Positions 25,653 through 35,732 are shown, counted from the stretch's first letter. The stretch: 64,000 bases of DNA from Candidatus Pseudobacter hemicellulosilyticus (GCA_029202545.1 CP119311.1:6386001-6450000); one strand, 5' to 3'. Translations and numbers: made by a program. Notes: generated by a model from the letters alone, not told the origin.

Positions 25653-28600
25653 ATGAAATTAACTGCTTTGTGGCAACACAGAGTGCCTGGCAGCGCTTTG
25701 TGTAAAAAAACATGGATGATCATGAGATTATCGTTCCTGCTTATTCTTGGCGCCGTCCTGCATTGTAGCGCTGCAGGCCTCGCCCAAAACGTAACGCTTA
25801 CGGAGAAAACGATCACCCTGGAAAAAGCCTTCCGGGAGATCCGTAAACAGACCGGCGTCAATTTCCTCTATACCAGCGAGGAGATCGATAAAGTGGGCAA
25901 GGTCAGTGTCAGCATCCACAACCAGCCCCTGTCCGCCGCACTGGCTATCCTGCTGCGCGACCAGCCTTTCAGCTTCAGTCTCATGGACGATGTGGTGGTG
26001 ATCAGAAACAAACCGGTCTTTCTTACCCTGTCTTCCCCCCTCTCCGATACCATCAGATATGTGTATGTCAGCGGCCTGGTATACAATACCAGGAAAGAAC
26101 CGCTGGAAGGCGCCACCGTCACGGTACGCGGCACTAAAAATGGCAGCACCACTTCTTCCTCCGGCTTTTTCAGCCTGCGGGTGGAAAGCAGTAAGGAAGT
26201 AACCCTGGAAGTATCCAGCATCGGTTATAAACAACAGCTGGTGAAAGCCAGGCCCGGCGGGCCCACCATGCGTGTTGAGCTGGAGACCGAGACCACCAAC
26301 CTGGACGATGTGGTGGTATCCAACGGTATGTTCAACCGGCGCATCGGCAGCTTTACCGGGGCCGTGACCACCTTCAATGCAGAACAGCTCAAAGCCGTCT
26401 CCAACCAGAACGTCCTGAAATCCCTGGCTATCCTGGACCCTTCTTTCCAGATAGTGGAGAATATTGATATCGGCTCGGACCCCAACCGCCTGCCGGAGAT
26501 CCAGTTGCGCGGACAAACAGGTTTTCCCGATCTCAAAGGAGATTATCTTACCAATCCCAATCTCCCCCTCTTTATCCTGGATGGTTTTGAGACCACCCTC
26601 GAAAAAGTGAACGACCTCAACCTAAACCTGGTCAAAAGCATCACCCTGCTGAAAGACGCTTCCGCCAAAGCTGTCTACGGCTCCAAAGCCGGTAACGGCG
26701 TGGTGGTCATTGAAACCAAACCGCCCATTGCCGGCAAGCTGCGCGTCAGCTACAACGGCAGCCTGGACATAGCCGCACCCGACCTCAGCAGCTACCACCT
26801 CACCAATGCCGTAGAGAAACTGGAAGCAGAAGTCCTGGCCGGCGTTTACAGCTCTATCATCCCGGGCACCCAGGCCGAACTGCTGCGCCAGTATGGCAAG
26901 AACATGCAGGCCGCCCAGGAAGGCGTCAATACTTACTGGTTGGCACAACCGCTGCGCAATGGCGCCGGCCAGCGCCACGCCATCAGCCTGGAAGGCGGTG
27001 ACGCCCTCCGGTATAATGTTAACTTCAGCTATAATAATGTAGCTGGTGTGATGAAGGGGTCCGACCGGAACACTATTTCCGGGAATATCAACCTCACCTA
27101 CCGGCTCCGGAATTTCCAGTTCCGCAATAACCTGATGATCGATAAGAACCGTTCCGAGAACTCACCCTATGGCAGCTTCGGCACTTTTGCCAGCATGAAC
27201 CCCTACTGGAAGATCGTGGACAGCAACGGCAATTATGTAAAGACCTATGGCCAGTACAACAATATCGGTAACCCGGTATATGATGGCTCCCTGAACTCAA
27301 AGAATTTTTCAGAGTACACCAATATCGTAGAGAATTTTTATGCCGACTGGGACCCACTGCGCAACCTGCGCTTCACCGCCCGTGTAGGCATTACCATCCA
27401 GAACAATTCGGCAGAGAATTTTATTCCCGCCAGTCATTCCATGTACGCCAATGTACATCCCAATTCAGAAGCTTACCTGGACCGTGGTGAATATTCGCTG
27501 AGCAACGGTAAATCGCAGGCCGTCAATGCCGACCTGCTGGGTAACTATTCCTTCCAGACTGGCAGGCATCATTTCTTTGTCAACGGCGCATTCTCCCTCA
27601 CCACCAACTCTACCACTTCCAATGGTATGACCATGGTCGGCTTTCCGAACGACAAGATGAATGATATCTCCTTCGGTTACCGCTACAAACCCGGCACCAA
27701 GGCCAGCGGCGTGGAGAATACCAGTCATACTGTGGCCATTACCTCCGCCCTCAACTATTCCTATGACGACCGCCTCCTGGCCGATCTCTCCTACCGCGGC
27801 AATGCCAGCTCACAGTTTGGCGCCGAGAACAGGTGGGGCCTTTTCTGGTCGGCCGGTCTTGGCTGGAACGTTCACCGGGAAAAATGGATGAAGGCCATCC
27901 CTGCCATCAACCAGTTCCGCCTGCGCGCCAGCACAGGTACTTCCGGAACGCAGAACTTCAACAGCTACCAGGCTATTTCCACCTACCAGTATATCACCAA
28001 CCAGTCCTATAACGGGGACCTCGGCGCCCTGCTGCTGGCCCTGCCCAACCCCTACCTGCAATGGCAGGAAGTGCTGGACAATAACGTGGGCATCGACCTG
28101 CTGCTCTGGCAGCTGCTGAGCATCCGCTTCGATTATTATATCAAGGATACCCGCAACCTGCTCAGTGATATGATTGTAGCGCCTTCCGCCGGCTTTGCCA
28201 CTTTTAAAGAGAATATCGGCGAGTCCCGCAACGAAGGTTACCAGGTATCGCTGAGCGTCCGGGCCTACAGTGACATGAAGAACCGTACTTCAGTTAATGT
28301 ATTCGCCAACCTGGCCCGCAACAAGAACCATATCCGCAAAGTGTCCAATTCACTGGAGCAGCTGAACCGCGACCAGGACAATGACAAAACGGATATCCTC
28401 ACACCGGCCGACCAGGTCCGCAAGCCCTCCACCCGCTTCCAGCCCGGCCAGTCCATGACCGCTATCTGGGTAGTGCCGTCCCTGGGTATTGACCCGGCCA
28501 ATGGCAGGGAGATCTATCAGAAAAGAGATGGTTCGCTGACCTATATCTGGGATCCGGCAGACCAGGTAGTGATGGGTGACGCTACGCCCGAGTTCAACGG

Positions 28601-29039
28601 CTCTTTCGGTATCAACGTACAACACAAAGGATTCAGCGGCAATTTTGCGTTCAACTACCGCCTCGGCGGACAGCAATACAATACCACCCTGGTCAGCCGC
28701 GTGGAAAATGCTGATTTCAATTACAACGTGGATAGCCGCGCCCTGGAAGACCGATGGAAAAAACCGGGAGATATCAGTTCCTACAAGAACATTGCAGACC
28801 GCTCTGTGACCAGACCCACTTCCCGCTTTGTGCAGGACCTGGATGAGCTGCTGTTCTCCTCCGTCAGCCTGGGCTATGATCTCAGCGAGCTGCGCCTGAT
28901 GAAAAAAGCCCGGCTCAACAGGGTTTACCTGGCCCTCAACCTGAACGATATCGGCCGCATCAGCACTGTGAAAACAGAACGTGGACTGGACTATCCCTTC
29001 GCCAGGACTATTTCCACCTCCCTGAACATCACCTTCTAA
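25653..29039 (+). CDS. SusC/RagA TonB-dependent receptor with STN domain
   Basis: Outer-membrane importer of 1128 residues from the ATG at 25653. It has an N-terminal extension, signal peptide (MRLSFLLILGAVLHCSAAG), STN domain (EKAFREIRKQTGVNFLYTSE), carboxypeptidase-regulatory-like domain (VYVSGLVYNTRKEPLEGATV), plug (LNLNLVKSITLLKDASAKAV, YGSKAGNGVVVIETKP) and a barrel ending STSLNITF. The carboxypeptidase-like domain is preceded by an extra Ser/Leu-rich segment. The first gene of the cluster after the sigma/FecR pair; SusD starts 4 bases after its stop. With DUF4843, PKD-like and TlpA-like lipoproteins downstream, the ligand may not be a polysaccharide; no carbohydrate enzyme is encoded here. 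Confidence 0.95.
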   Translation: MKLTALWQHRVPGSALCKKTWMIMRLSFLLILGAVLHCSAAGLAQNVTLTEKTITLEKAFREIRKQTGVNFLYTSEEIDKVGKVSVSIHNQPLSAALAILLRDQPFSFSLMDDVVVIRNKPVFLTLSSPLSDTIRYVYVSGLVYNTRKEPLEGATVTVRGTKNGSTTSSSGFFSLRVESSKEVTLEVSSIGYKQQLVKARPGGPTMRVELETETTNLDDVVVSNGMFNRRIGSFTGAVTTFNAEQLKAVSNQNVLKSLAILDPSFQIVENIDIGSDPNRLPEIQLRGQTGFPDLKGDYLTNPNLPLFILDGFETTLEKVNDLNLNLVKSITLLKDASAKAVYGSKAGNGVVVIETKPPIAGKLRVSYNGSLDIAAPDLSSYHLTNAVEKLEAEVLAGVYSSIIPGTQAELLRQYGKNMQAAQEGVNTYWLAQPLRNGAGQRHAISLEGGDALRYNVNFSYNNVAGVMKGSDRNTISGNINLTYRLRNFQFRNNLMIDKNRSENSPYGSFGTFASMNPYWKIVDSNGNYVKTYGQYNNIGNPVYDGSLNSKNFSEYTNIVENFYADWDPLRNLRFTARVGITIQNNSAENFIPASHSMYANVHPNSEAYLDRGEYSLSNGKSQAVNADLLGNYSFQTGRHHFFVNGAFSLTTNSTTSNGMTMVGFPNDKMNDISFGYRYKPGTKASGVENTSHTVAITSALNYSYDDRLLADLSYRGNASSQFGAENRWGLFWSAGLGWNVHREKWMKAIPAINQFRLRASTGTSGTQNFNSYQAISTYQYITNQSYNGDLGALLLALPNPYLQWQEVLDNNVGIDLLLWQLLSIRFDYYIKDTRNLLSDMIVAPSAGFATFKENIGESRNEGYQVSLSVRAYSDMKNRTSVNVFANLARNKNHIRKVSNSLEQLNRDQDNDKTDILTPADQVRKPSTRFQPGQSMTAIWVVPSLGIDPANGREIYQKRDGSLTYIWDPADQVVMGDATPEFNGSFGINVQHKGFSGNFAFNYRLGGQQYNTTLVSRVENADFNYNVDSRALEDRWKKPGDISSYKNIADRSVTRPTSRFVQDLDELLFSSVSLGYDLSELRLMKKARLNRVYLALNLNDIGRISTVKTERGLDYPFARTISTSLNITF

Positions 29040-29043
29040 AAAA

Positions 29044-30465
29044 ATGACCATGAGATATTCCATTATAGCACTGCTTGTACTGACCACCGGGCTGCTGGGC
29101 GGCTGTAAGAAATTCCTCGACGTAAAACCGAAAGTGGAAGTTGGCCAGGAACTGCTGTTTGAAAATGAACAGGGTTTTATGGATGCCCTCACCGGTGTGT
29201 ACCTGAAAATGAACAGTGACACCCTCTATGGCCGGGAACTGAGCTTCGGCCTGGTGGACGTGCTGGCCAAACAACATACCCGCATCACTTCTATCTACCA
29301 CGAGTACTATGACCTGAGCACTTATAATTACATGACGGCCGCCGCCCGTACCAAGATCGACAACCTATGGATAGAAGGTTATGGCTGTATTGCCAACCTC
29401 AATAACCTGCTCACCAACCTGGAGACCCGGGATCCAAAGACCTTCAGTGGCGCCAACTATGCTGTGATCAGCGGTGAGGCCCATGCCCTCCGCGCCTTCC
29501 TGCATTTTGACCTGCTGCGTCTTTTTGCCCCTGCTCCCGCTGCCGCAGGCGGCAATGCTGCAGCAGCCATTCCCTATATGGACCGGCTCACGGCTGAAGT
29601 GTTCCCCCAGCTGAAAGTGGAAGAAGTGCTGCAGCGGGTGCTGGCTGACTGTGAAGTGGCGGCCAATGCACTGAAAGCCGTAGATCCTGTTATCCCCGCC
29701 AATGCAGCCAATGCCACCACCAGCGGCTACCTGCGGGAGCGTCCTTTGAAATTCAACTACTATGCGGTGAAAGCCCTGCAGGCCCGCGCTTACCTCTATG
29801 CCGGCGATAAAGCAAAGGCCCTGGCCTGCGCCGAAGAGGTGATCCAGTCGAACGTATTTACCTGGACCCCTTCCTGGCAGATCTCCAGCGGCAACCGGGT
29901 GCTGGTGAGCGAGCTGATCTTTGCGCTGTATAAGTCGAACATGAACCGCTGGGAAACCAGCTATTTCTCTACCGCCGGCTCCAGCGTACTGACCCGCACC
30001 AACGAAGCAGAGTTCAAGACCGTGTATGAGAATATTTCAGGTGATATGCGCTACTCCCTGCTGCTGACCATCACCAACGGAACAGGCCTGTCCAACAAAT
30101 ACGTACAGGCTACTTCCGCTTCTACCAATTACCTCAAAAGAATGCCGGTGATGCGGCTCTCAGAGATGTATTACATAGCAGCTGAATGCCTGGCCGAAGC
30201 GGACATGACCAGGGCCGTGGGCTACCTGAACACCGTTCGCCGCAACCGCAACGTGCTGACGGACCTGAACAGCAGCATCAGCACTGTGCAGCTGCAGGAT
30301 GAGCTGCTGAAAGAATACATGAAGGAATTTTATTGCGAGGGTCAGCTCTTCTTCTATTATAAAAGAAAGAATGCGTCCAGTATCTGGTTCAGCACTGTTA
30401 CCCCTACCAATGCCATTTATGTATTGCCCCTGCCGGATAATGAATTGGAATATGGCGGCAGATAA
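29044..30465 (+). CDS. SusD/RagB family lipoprotein
   Basis: Outer-membrane lipoprotein of 473 residues with lipobox LLGGC (Cys21) and the family opening KKFLDVKPKVEVGQELL. TPR-like helical middle (AVKALQARAYLYAGDKAKAL) and the RLSEMYYIAAECLAEADM segment are typical. The C-terminus is shorter than in glycan-binding SusD proteins (FCEGQLFFYYKRKN), as in the SusD type that pairs with DUF4843/PKD-like lipoproteins. It starts 4 bases after SusC, so the pair is translationally linked. Confidence 0.94.
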   Translation: MTMRYSIIALLVLTTGLLGGCKKFLDVKPKVEVGQELLFENEQGFMDALTGVYLKMNSDTLYGRELSFGLVDVLAKQHTRITSIYHEYYDLSTYNYMTAAARTKIDNLWIEGYGCIANLNNLLTNLETRDPKTFSGANYAVISGEAHALRAFLHFDLLRLFAPAPAAAGGNAAAAIPYMDRLTAEVFPQLKVEEVLQRVLADCEVAANALKAVDPVIPANAANATTSGYLRERPLKFNYYAVKALQARAYLYAGDKAKALACAEEVIQSNVFTWTPSWQISSGNRVLVSELIFALYKSNMNRWETSYFSTAGSSVLTRTNEAEFKTVYENISGDMRYSLLLTITNGTGLSNKYVQATSASTNYLKRMPVMRLSEMYYIAAECLAEADMTRAVGYLNTVRRNRNVLTDLNSSISTVQLQDELLKEYMKEFYCEGQLFFYYKRKNASSIWFSTVTPTNAIYVLPLPDNELEYGGR

Positions 30466-30486
30466 TCACCCAACAAAAGCATTTGT

Positions 30487-31242
30487 ATGAAAAAACAATT
30501 CTTCTCTATATACCTGGCCCTGGCAGCTACCCTGCTGCTGACAGCCTGTGAAAAAGACCTGCCTGTTTATCAAACCCAGCCTGGCCTCTATTTCTACGAA
30601 TACACCACCGGTGTGGCGCCGGCCAAAATTTTCCTGCGGTCCTTCACCTTCCTGGGCACTCCTTCTTCCGTAACAAAGGACACCCTGAACATCCGGGTGA
30701 AGATCATGGGGGAAACCACCGCCTATGACCGCGTAGTGAAAGGCAAGACCGTTGCCAAAGGCAGCACAGCCGTTGAGGGACTACACTATGATTTCATTGA
30801 AGGCGCCATATCCGCAGACTCCATCTATGGTTACCTGCCCGTAGTGCTGTACCGTACAGCGGATATTGCCACCCAGTCCGTTTTCCTCAACCTGGCCATT
30901 GACTCCACAAAGGATTTCAGGACCGGGGCTGTGGAAGACCAGCAGTTTTCCCTGGAATGGAGCGACAAAGTAGTGAAGCCGGATAACTGGGAAACACTGA
31001 TTGGCCTGAAGACCTATTTCGGTACCTACAGCGATACCAAATTCAAGTTTATCATTGATGTCACCGGCATTGCCAGTTTCCCGCTGTGGCAGAACAGCCG
31101 GGTTGCTCCCCTGCCGGGCGAGTATACGCCCGCAGCTATGCAGGACATTACGCGGAAGATCAAGGCAGCCCTGGTAGAATACAATGCCAGCCATACGCCT
31201 GCGCTCACCGATGAGTCCGGACAGGTGGTTGTGTTCCCCTGA
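30487..31242 (+). CDS. DUF4843 family lipoprotein
   Basis: Lipoprotein of 251 residues: lipobox LLTAC (Cys21), then the DUF4843 pattern (GLYFYEYTTG near the start, LNIRVKIMGETTAYDRVV, VEGLHYDF, FLNLAIDSTKDF, TYFGTYSDTKFKFIIDV). This family is found almost only in SusC/SusD operons with a PKD-like partner downstream, as here. It is probably a surface-exposed accessory of the SusCD complex; no biochemical role is known to me. Confidence 0.88.
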   Translation: MKKQFFSIYLALAATLLLTACEKDLPVYQTQPGLYFYEYTTGVAPAKIFLRSFTFLGTPSSVTKDTLNIRVKIMGETTAYDRVVKGKTVAKGSTAVEGLHYDFIEGAISADSIYGYLPVVLYRTADIATQSVFLNLAIDSTKDFRTGAVEDQQFSLEWSDKVVKPDNWETLIGLKTYFGTYSDTKFKFIIDVTGIASFPLWQNSRVAPLPGEYTPAAMQDITRKIKAALVEYNASHTPALTDESGQVVVFP

Positions 31243-31275
31243 TAAACCCATTCATTTCACCAGCAATTCATTCAC

Positions 31276-32814
31276 ATGAAATTTCACCTCCAGCATATAT
31301 TGCTCGCCGGCGGCCTGCTGATCCTGGCCGCAGCCTGCAAAAAAGATAAAGGCAATTACAGTTACCACGATTACTTTGCGCCCGTAGTGGATACCGCCGG
31401 CATTGGCGGGCCACGCTATATTGAGCCCAAAAGCTACCTGGTGATAGAACCACCGGTCAGCTATGCCAGCGGCGATACCGGCGTACTCCGCTACCAGTGG
31501 ATCTTCTACCCTTATATTACCGGCAGCGGCTCCAATAATATTCCTGTACGCACCATTGGCAGCAGCCGCCAGCTCAATGCCCTGATAGAAGATAAAGTGG
31601 GTGAATACCGCGCCGAGCTGATAGTGACCGATACCAGCAACCAGATGAAAGTGAATATGATCTTCCCGGTAGTGGTATCGGCCGGCATTGAATACGGTTT
31701 TGTAGTCCTGCACAGCAAGGACGATGGTTCCGATGTGGATTTCATCACCACCGGCAACAATGCGCCGATAGCCGGTATTGTACCCCGTCATATCCGTAAT
31801 ATGTATTCCGAAGTGGCAGGCGGCAAATTCACCAAAGACGCCCGTTTCATTGTACAGGACCGCAGGACCGGCGCCAACCAGAACTGGCTGCTGATAGGCG
31901 GTGCAGCCCACCTGTCCCGGATGAGCGGCCGGGATTTTTCCCTGATGCGGCAGGATGCCGCTTTCTTCCGCAGGCCCAATGAAGTAATTGATCCCCAAGC
32001 GCAGATCCTGATGACCAATGGCTATAATGCCCTGATCAATCACGGCAAACTGCAGATGTATAGCACCACCTATGATGAGGACGCCCTTTTTGGAGAACCT
32101 AATGACGGCGACTACGAGCTGGCGCCCTACCTCAGCTTCAACACTACCTATGCGCTGTTTGCAGCCGTATATGATGAAAAGTATGGAAAATTCATCAGGC
32201 CCTCAGTACTCTACGGACCTATGGGCGATTTCAAGCCACCATCCGTGAACCCCGCTACCCCGCAGGCTTTTGACCTACGGAACATTGGCAAGACCATGCT
32301 CTATATGGACGCTGCGTTCAACGGGCATACACATGCGTTCTTTAAAGACCGCAGTGGTGATGGCCGCTGGCTTTACGTAGTGAACTTCAATAAAGCTGAC
32401 GACAGCGCCATGGCCGTTATGAAAAAAGATATGTCCGCCCTGCCGGAGATCGGCAACGCCCTTTTCTTCCAGGCCAGCGAGCAGGGCTATATAGATCTTT
32501 ATGCCACCGACCGGAAAATATATGCCTACGATTACCAGGGAACCAACACGGCCAGTGTAGTATATGATGGCCTGCCGGCCGGTGAGACCATCACCAAAAT
32601 GAAGATCTACAAGCCGCGCCCGGCTGATAACCTCAGCGCTGTGACCGGCCGCCTGCTGTATGTAGCCACCTGGAACGGAACAGAAGGCAAGCTCTATGAG
32701 TTCAGCCTTAACCCGCTGAGCGGACAGGTAGGCACTACCCCGTTAAACACTTATACAGGATTTGGAAAAATTGTTGACATGAATGCCAAGGCCAGGGGCG
32801 CCGGCACTTACTAA
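31276..32814 (+). CDS. PKD-like family lipoprotein
   Basis: Lipoprotein of 512 residues with lipobox ILAAAC (Cys21). The N-terminal part carries an immunoglobulin/PKD-like domain (about 60-130, LRYQWIFYPYITGSGS, then YRAELIVTDTSNQMKVNMIF). The rest contains repeated beta strands that look like a propeller (FVVLHSKDDGSDVDFITTG onward). It is the regular partner of DUF4843 in Bacteroidota SusCD operons. Likely located on the cell surface next to SusD; ligand unknown. Confidence 0.85.
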   Translation: MKFHLQHILLAGGLLILAAACKKDKGNYSYHDYFAPVVDTAGIGGPRYIEPKSYLVIEPPVSYASGDTGVLRYQWIFYPYITGSGSNNIPVRTIGSSRQLNALIEDKVGEYRAELIVTDTSNQMKVNMIFPVVVSAGIEYGFVVLHSKDDGSDVDFITTGNNAPIAGIVPRHIRNMYSEVAGGKFTKDARFIVQDRRTGANQNWLLIGGAAHLSRMSGRDFSLMRQDAAFFRRPNEVIDPQAQILMTNGYNALINHGKLQMYSTTYDEDALFGEPNDGDYELAPYLSFNTTYALFAAVYDEKYGKFIRPSVLYGPMGDFKPPSVNPATPQAFDLRNIGKTMLYMDAAFNGHTHAFFKDRSGDGRWLYVVNFNKADDSAMAVMKKDMSALPEIGNALFFQASEQGYIDLYATDRKIYAYDYQGTNTASVVYDGLPAGETITKMKIYKPRPADNLSAVTGRLLYVATWNGTEGKLYEFSLNPLSGQVGTTPLNTYTGFGKIVDMNAKARGAGTY

Positions 32815-32846
32815 GCCCCTTCTTACCATATTAAACAAACAAAAAA

Positions 32847-34856
32847 ATGATCAGACAAATGCTGACAGGGGCTGCTATGCTCCTGCTCACCGCACCTGCT
32901 TTGCAGGCGCAATCAAAAATGAACTTCCGCATATATCCGCAACTGGTAAAACAGGGCGATACCATGCTGATTGTCTATGATCCCACCGGTACTGAGCTGG
33001 AGGGACTGGCGCCGGTAACGGGCGTGGCTACCCTTTACCGGAATTTCAACTGGGAAACAGTAGAGCTGCCGATGCAGATGACAGACAGCGGCTGGATCAG
33101 CCGCTATGTGGCGCCCCCCCATACCGCCCTCATCAGTTGCCGATTCAGCGCCGGGAATAAAACGGACAAAGGTTTCCGCACCAACTATGGCTGGATGCTG
33201 ATGGACAGCACCGGGCAAAAACAGGAACCAGGCGCTTATGCCTCCTGGGGTCTGCTCCGCACAAAAGCCCTGCGCCGGGAAATGCCCAATACCGTGGCAG
33301 ACTCCAGCGTCATTGAAGATTTTGTAGGCTGCTTCTGGCTGGAGAAAGAAGTGGGCAGGTATCCTTACCTGCGCAACCGATATGTGTATGACTACCTGCG
33401 CCTGCTCAAGGCTTCCAAAAAAGAAAAGGCGGATACCATTATCCGGATGGAGACCGCCAGGACCCTGGCCCAGCCTGACCTGAGCGAAGAAGCACTGAGT
33501 GAAGTATACTGGACCTATAAAGACCTGCTGGGAGAAAGAAAGAAAGCGGATTCCATTGCCGCCATCATCCTACAAAGATTTCCCAAAGGACAGTTTGCCT
33601 GGGATATGGCCGTATACAGCAATTTCACCAATTTCAAGGCGGACAAGGACAGCGCCTGGAAGGCCTTTGCCCGTCAGTTCCCGCCTGCCGCACACCGGTT
33701 TGACAATACCGAGATCGCCAGAATGTATTATCCCAAAATGTTCCGCAGCGTCATTTATGAGGACATTCACAAAAGCGAACATCCCAGCACCCGGGTCCTG
33801 GAAGCCATGCTGCCCCATGCGCCGCTGCTGGTCCTGATGGACCTGTACCCGCACCTGGTGGACTTCCGGCTGAACGATACACATGGCAAACCGGTAACAG
33901 CCGCGGACGTGATGCCCTTCTCCAACCTGCTGATAGCGGAGATTGAAAAGGGGAGTACTATTACGGCCTGGCCCGAAGCCCGGTTCTATACCGCAAGGGA
34001 ATGGAAAGAATTTATGCTGCAAAGATTCGCCGGCGCTTACCAGACCCATGCTTCTTTACTGGAGCAGACCGGTCAGCCGGCCGAAGCTAAGGTCTGGGCC
34101 GATAAGGTCAACCACCTGTTCCGCTACCGCAACGCCACCTTTAACGATATCTATACACGCATCCTGCTGAAGCTGGGCCAGGAAGCGGCAGCCTATGAGT
34201 ATACCATCAAAAGCGCCAATGAGAACGCCGTATCCCTGGACATGATCGCTATCCTAAAAAAGCAGTATGTCAAAAAACAGGGGAGCGAGCAGGGCTTTGA
34301 CGCCTATTTTGAAGCGCTGAAACCCAAAAGCCAGCTGGAAGAGCAGCAGGCGCATATCCGGGCTTCCATGATCAAAAAGGAGATTGCACCCTTCTTACTG
34401 GAAAGCAACAAAGGAGGTAAAGTAGACCTTGGTAAACTGAAGGGAAAAATTGTGGTGCTGGATTTCTGGGCTACCTGGTGTCCGCCCTGCAAAGCGGCCA
34501 TGCCCGGCATGAAGCTGGTTTCCGAAAAATACAAAGCAGATAAGAACGTAGCTTTCTATTTTATTGCTACGGATGAAACCAAGCCTGATTACAAGGCCGC
34601 CATTGCAAAATTCCTGCAGGAGAAGAATTTTGATTTCAATGTTTTGTATGACGCCAAAAGTCCGGCGACGGGCAAGCTGAACGATACCTTTACCAGGTAC
34701 GGCAAAACCTTCGGGTTCTCCGGTATCCCGCTGAAGATGATCATTGACGCCGATGGAAAACTGCGTTGGTATTCGGTTGGTTATATGGGCAGCACCAGCG
34801 CCCTGGCTGATGAGATCAGCTACCTGATAGAAACCCTGAAAGCAGAAAGATCCTGA
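32847..34856 (+). CDS. TlpA-like thioredoxin-domain protein with long N-terminal region
   Basis: Exported protein of 669 residues: signal peptide (MIRQMLTGAAMLLLTAPALQAQ), a long helical N-terminal region (to about 520) of no recognised family, and a C-terminal TlpA/thioredoxin domain. Its active site is WATWCPPCKAAMPG with the CxxC at 545-548 and a cis-Pro loop (GFSGIP, about 624-629). It is a periplasmic disulfide reductase or oxidoreductase of the TlpA type. It closes the SusC-SusD-DUF4843-PKD operon and is followed by a strong hairpin. The substrate may be a cysteine-containing ligand or a partner protein of this import system. Confidence 0.9.
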   Translation: MIRQMLTGAAMLLLTAPALQAQSKMNFRIYPQLVKQGDTMLIVYDPTGTELEGLAPVTGVATLYRNFNWETVELPMQMTDSGWISRYVAPPHTALISCRFSAGNKTDKGFRTNYGWMLMDSTGQKQEPGAYASWGLLRTKALRREMPNTVADSSVIEDFVGCFWLEKEVGRYPYLRNRYVYDYLRLLKASKKEKADTIIRMETARTLAQPDLSEEALSEVYWTYKDLLGERKKADSIAAIILQRFPKGQFAWDMAVYSNFTNFKADKDSAWKAFARQFPPAAHRFDNTEIARMYYPKMFRSVIYEDIHKSEHPSTRVLEAMLPHAPLLVLMDLYPHLVDFRLNDTHGKPVTAADVMPFSNLLIAEIEKGSTITAWPEARFYTAREWKEFMLQRFAGAYQTHASLLEQTGQPAEAKVWADKVNHLFRYRNATFNDIYTRILLKLGQEAAAYEYTIKSANENAVSLDMIAILKKQYVKKQGSEQGFDAYFEALKPKSQLEEQQAHIRASMIKKEIAPFLLESNKGGKVDLGKLKGKIVVLDFWATWCPPCKAAMPGMKLVSEKYKADKNVAFYFIATDETKPDYKAAIAKFLQEKNFDFNVLYDAKSPATGKLNDTFTRYGKTFGFSGIPLKMIIDADGKLRWYSVGYMGSTSALADEISYLIETLKAERS

Positions 34857-34877
34857 TCACCGCTATAGCCTGCGATG

Positions 34878-34906
34878 CCCGTCCCCCCTCTATTCGGGGG
34901 GACGGG
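34878..34906 (+). terminator. Hairpin closing the SusCD-TlpA operon
   Basis: Perfect 11-bp stem, CCCGTCCCCCC (34878-34888) with GGGGGGACGGG (34896-34906), 7-base loop, 21 bases after the TlpA stop. There is no T tract, so it may act as a processing or attenuation structure instead of a classic terminator. Confidence 0.75.
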
Positions 34907-35257
34907 ACACAGGCCATGTTCAGCTACTCCATCATACCCTACCACTGTCGAATTCACCCGGTCTTATTAAACCGGGCGCCCAGGCACACTGGATACTGTT
35001 TACCGCACGCGACATCCCGTGGTTCCACCGCAACAGGCCTCCGGTTGACAATATGCCGGCCCTCTACTCCCACATATTGAACGGTTCCGGAGACAACAGT
35101 AAACCAGTGCGCCTTGTGGCACACGTCAGAAAAAATTTTTGTGAACTACAGCATTGTGCAGGATTGAATTACTTTTTTTACAAACACTGATATATATAGA
35201 TAGTGGTTCCATCCAGGCAGTTCGGTCGAGGAGGGTCAATAGACTGCCAGGCTGAAG

Positions 35258-35313
35258 AAACCGGAGCATAAACCAATTTGAGGGTCAAATGGAACTAAGT
35301 TTTGCTCCGGTTT
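35258..35313. repeat. Nested inverted repeats (11-bp outer arms, 6-bp inner stem)
   Basis: Outer arms AAACCGGAGCA (35258-35268) and TGCTCCGGTTT (35303-35313) are perfect reverse complements. Inside them, ATTTGA (35276-35281) and TCAAAT (35285-35290) pair around a GGG loop. It lies about 78 bases beyond the end of the AraC-type gene. Unexplained; candidate structured RNA, operator or repeat remnant. Confidence 0.65.
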
Positions 35314-35390
35314 AAAAGTTATTTAAGGGAACTAACGGCAAGTTACACCCACTGAATGTGCAGATACATCATTTTTGCTACTGTTAAGTG

Positions 35391-35732
35391 TTAACTCTTA
35401 TAATTATTTCTCCATTCCTGTGGTGTAACGCCCGTATATTTTTTAAAGGCACGGATAAACGAACTCACATTCCTGTAACTAACTTCATTGGCTATACGAG
35501 AAACAGGTTTACGGCCTTGCTCCAGGTCGCGGATCGCTTTCTTCATACGGATGGTGAGCAGGTGTGCAAAAACTGTTGTGCCGGTATATTCTTTGAACAG
35601 GAGCACAAACCGCGTAGTACTTGTGCCAACTATCTGGGCCAGTTCCGGAATTGTATACCTTCGCTCCGGATAGGTCTCCATATAACTAATAGCCTTTTTA
35701 ATTGCATCAATATCCATTTTTGGCTCCCTCAT
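35391..35732 (-). CDS. AraC-type DNA-binding regulator, binding domain only
   Basis: Protein of 113 residues made only of the AraC/XylS DNA-binding domain with two helix-turn-helix units (about 26-50, YTIPELAQIVGTSTTRFVLL; about 76-102, PVSRIANEVSYRNVSSFIRA). It lacks any ligand-binding or receiver domain. The start could be 35732 or the ATG at 35717 (MDIDAIKK). It stands alone between the gene-free stretch and the phosphoesterase gene, on the same strand as the large operon. Complete short AraC proteins of this kind (SoxS/MarA size) are known; target unknown. Confidence 0.88.
   Translation of the reverse strand: MREPKMDIDAIKKAISYMETYPERRYTIPELAQIVGTSTTRFVLLFKEYTGTTVFAHLLTIRMKKAIRDLEQGRKPVSRIANEVSYRNVSSFIRAFKKYTGVTPQEWRNNYKS

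Larger units (their letters stand above)
34857..35390. other. 534-base gene-free stretch with hairpins and inverted repeats
   Basis: No gene was found. It holds the terminator at 34878-34906, a weak stem (GGCAGT 35216-35221 with ACTGCC 35243-35248) and the nested inverted repeat at 35258-35313. The part from about 35120 on is AT-rich. Confidence 0.6.
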
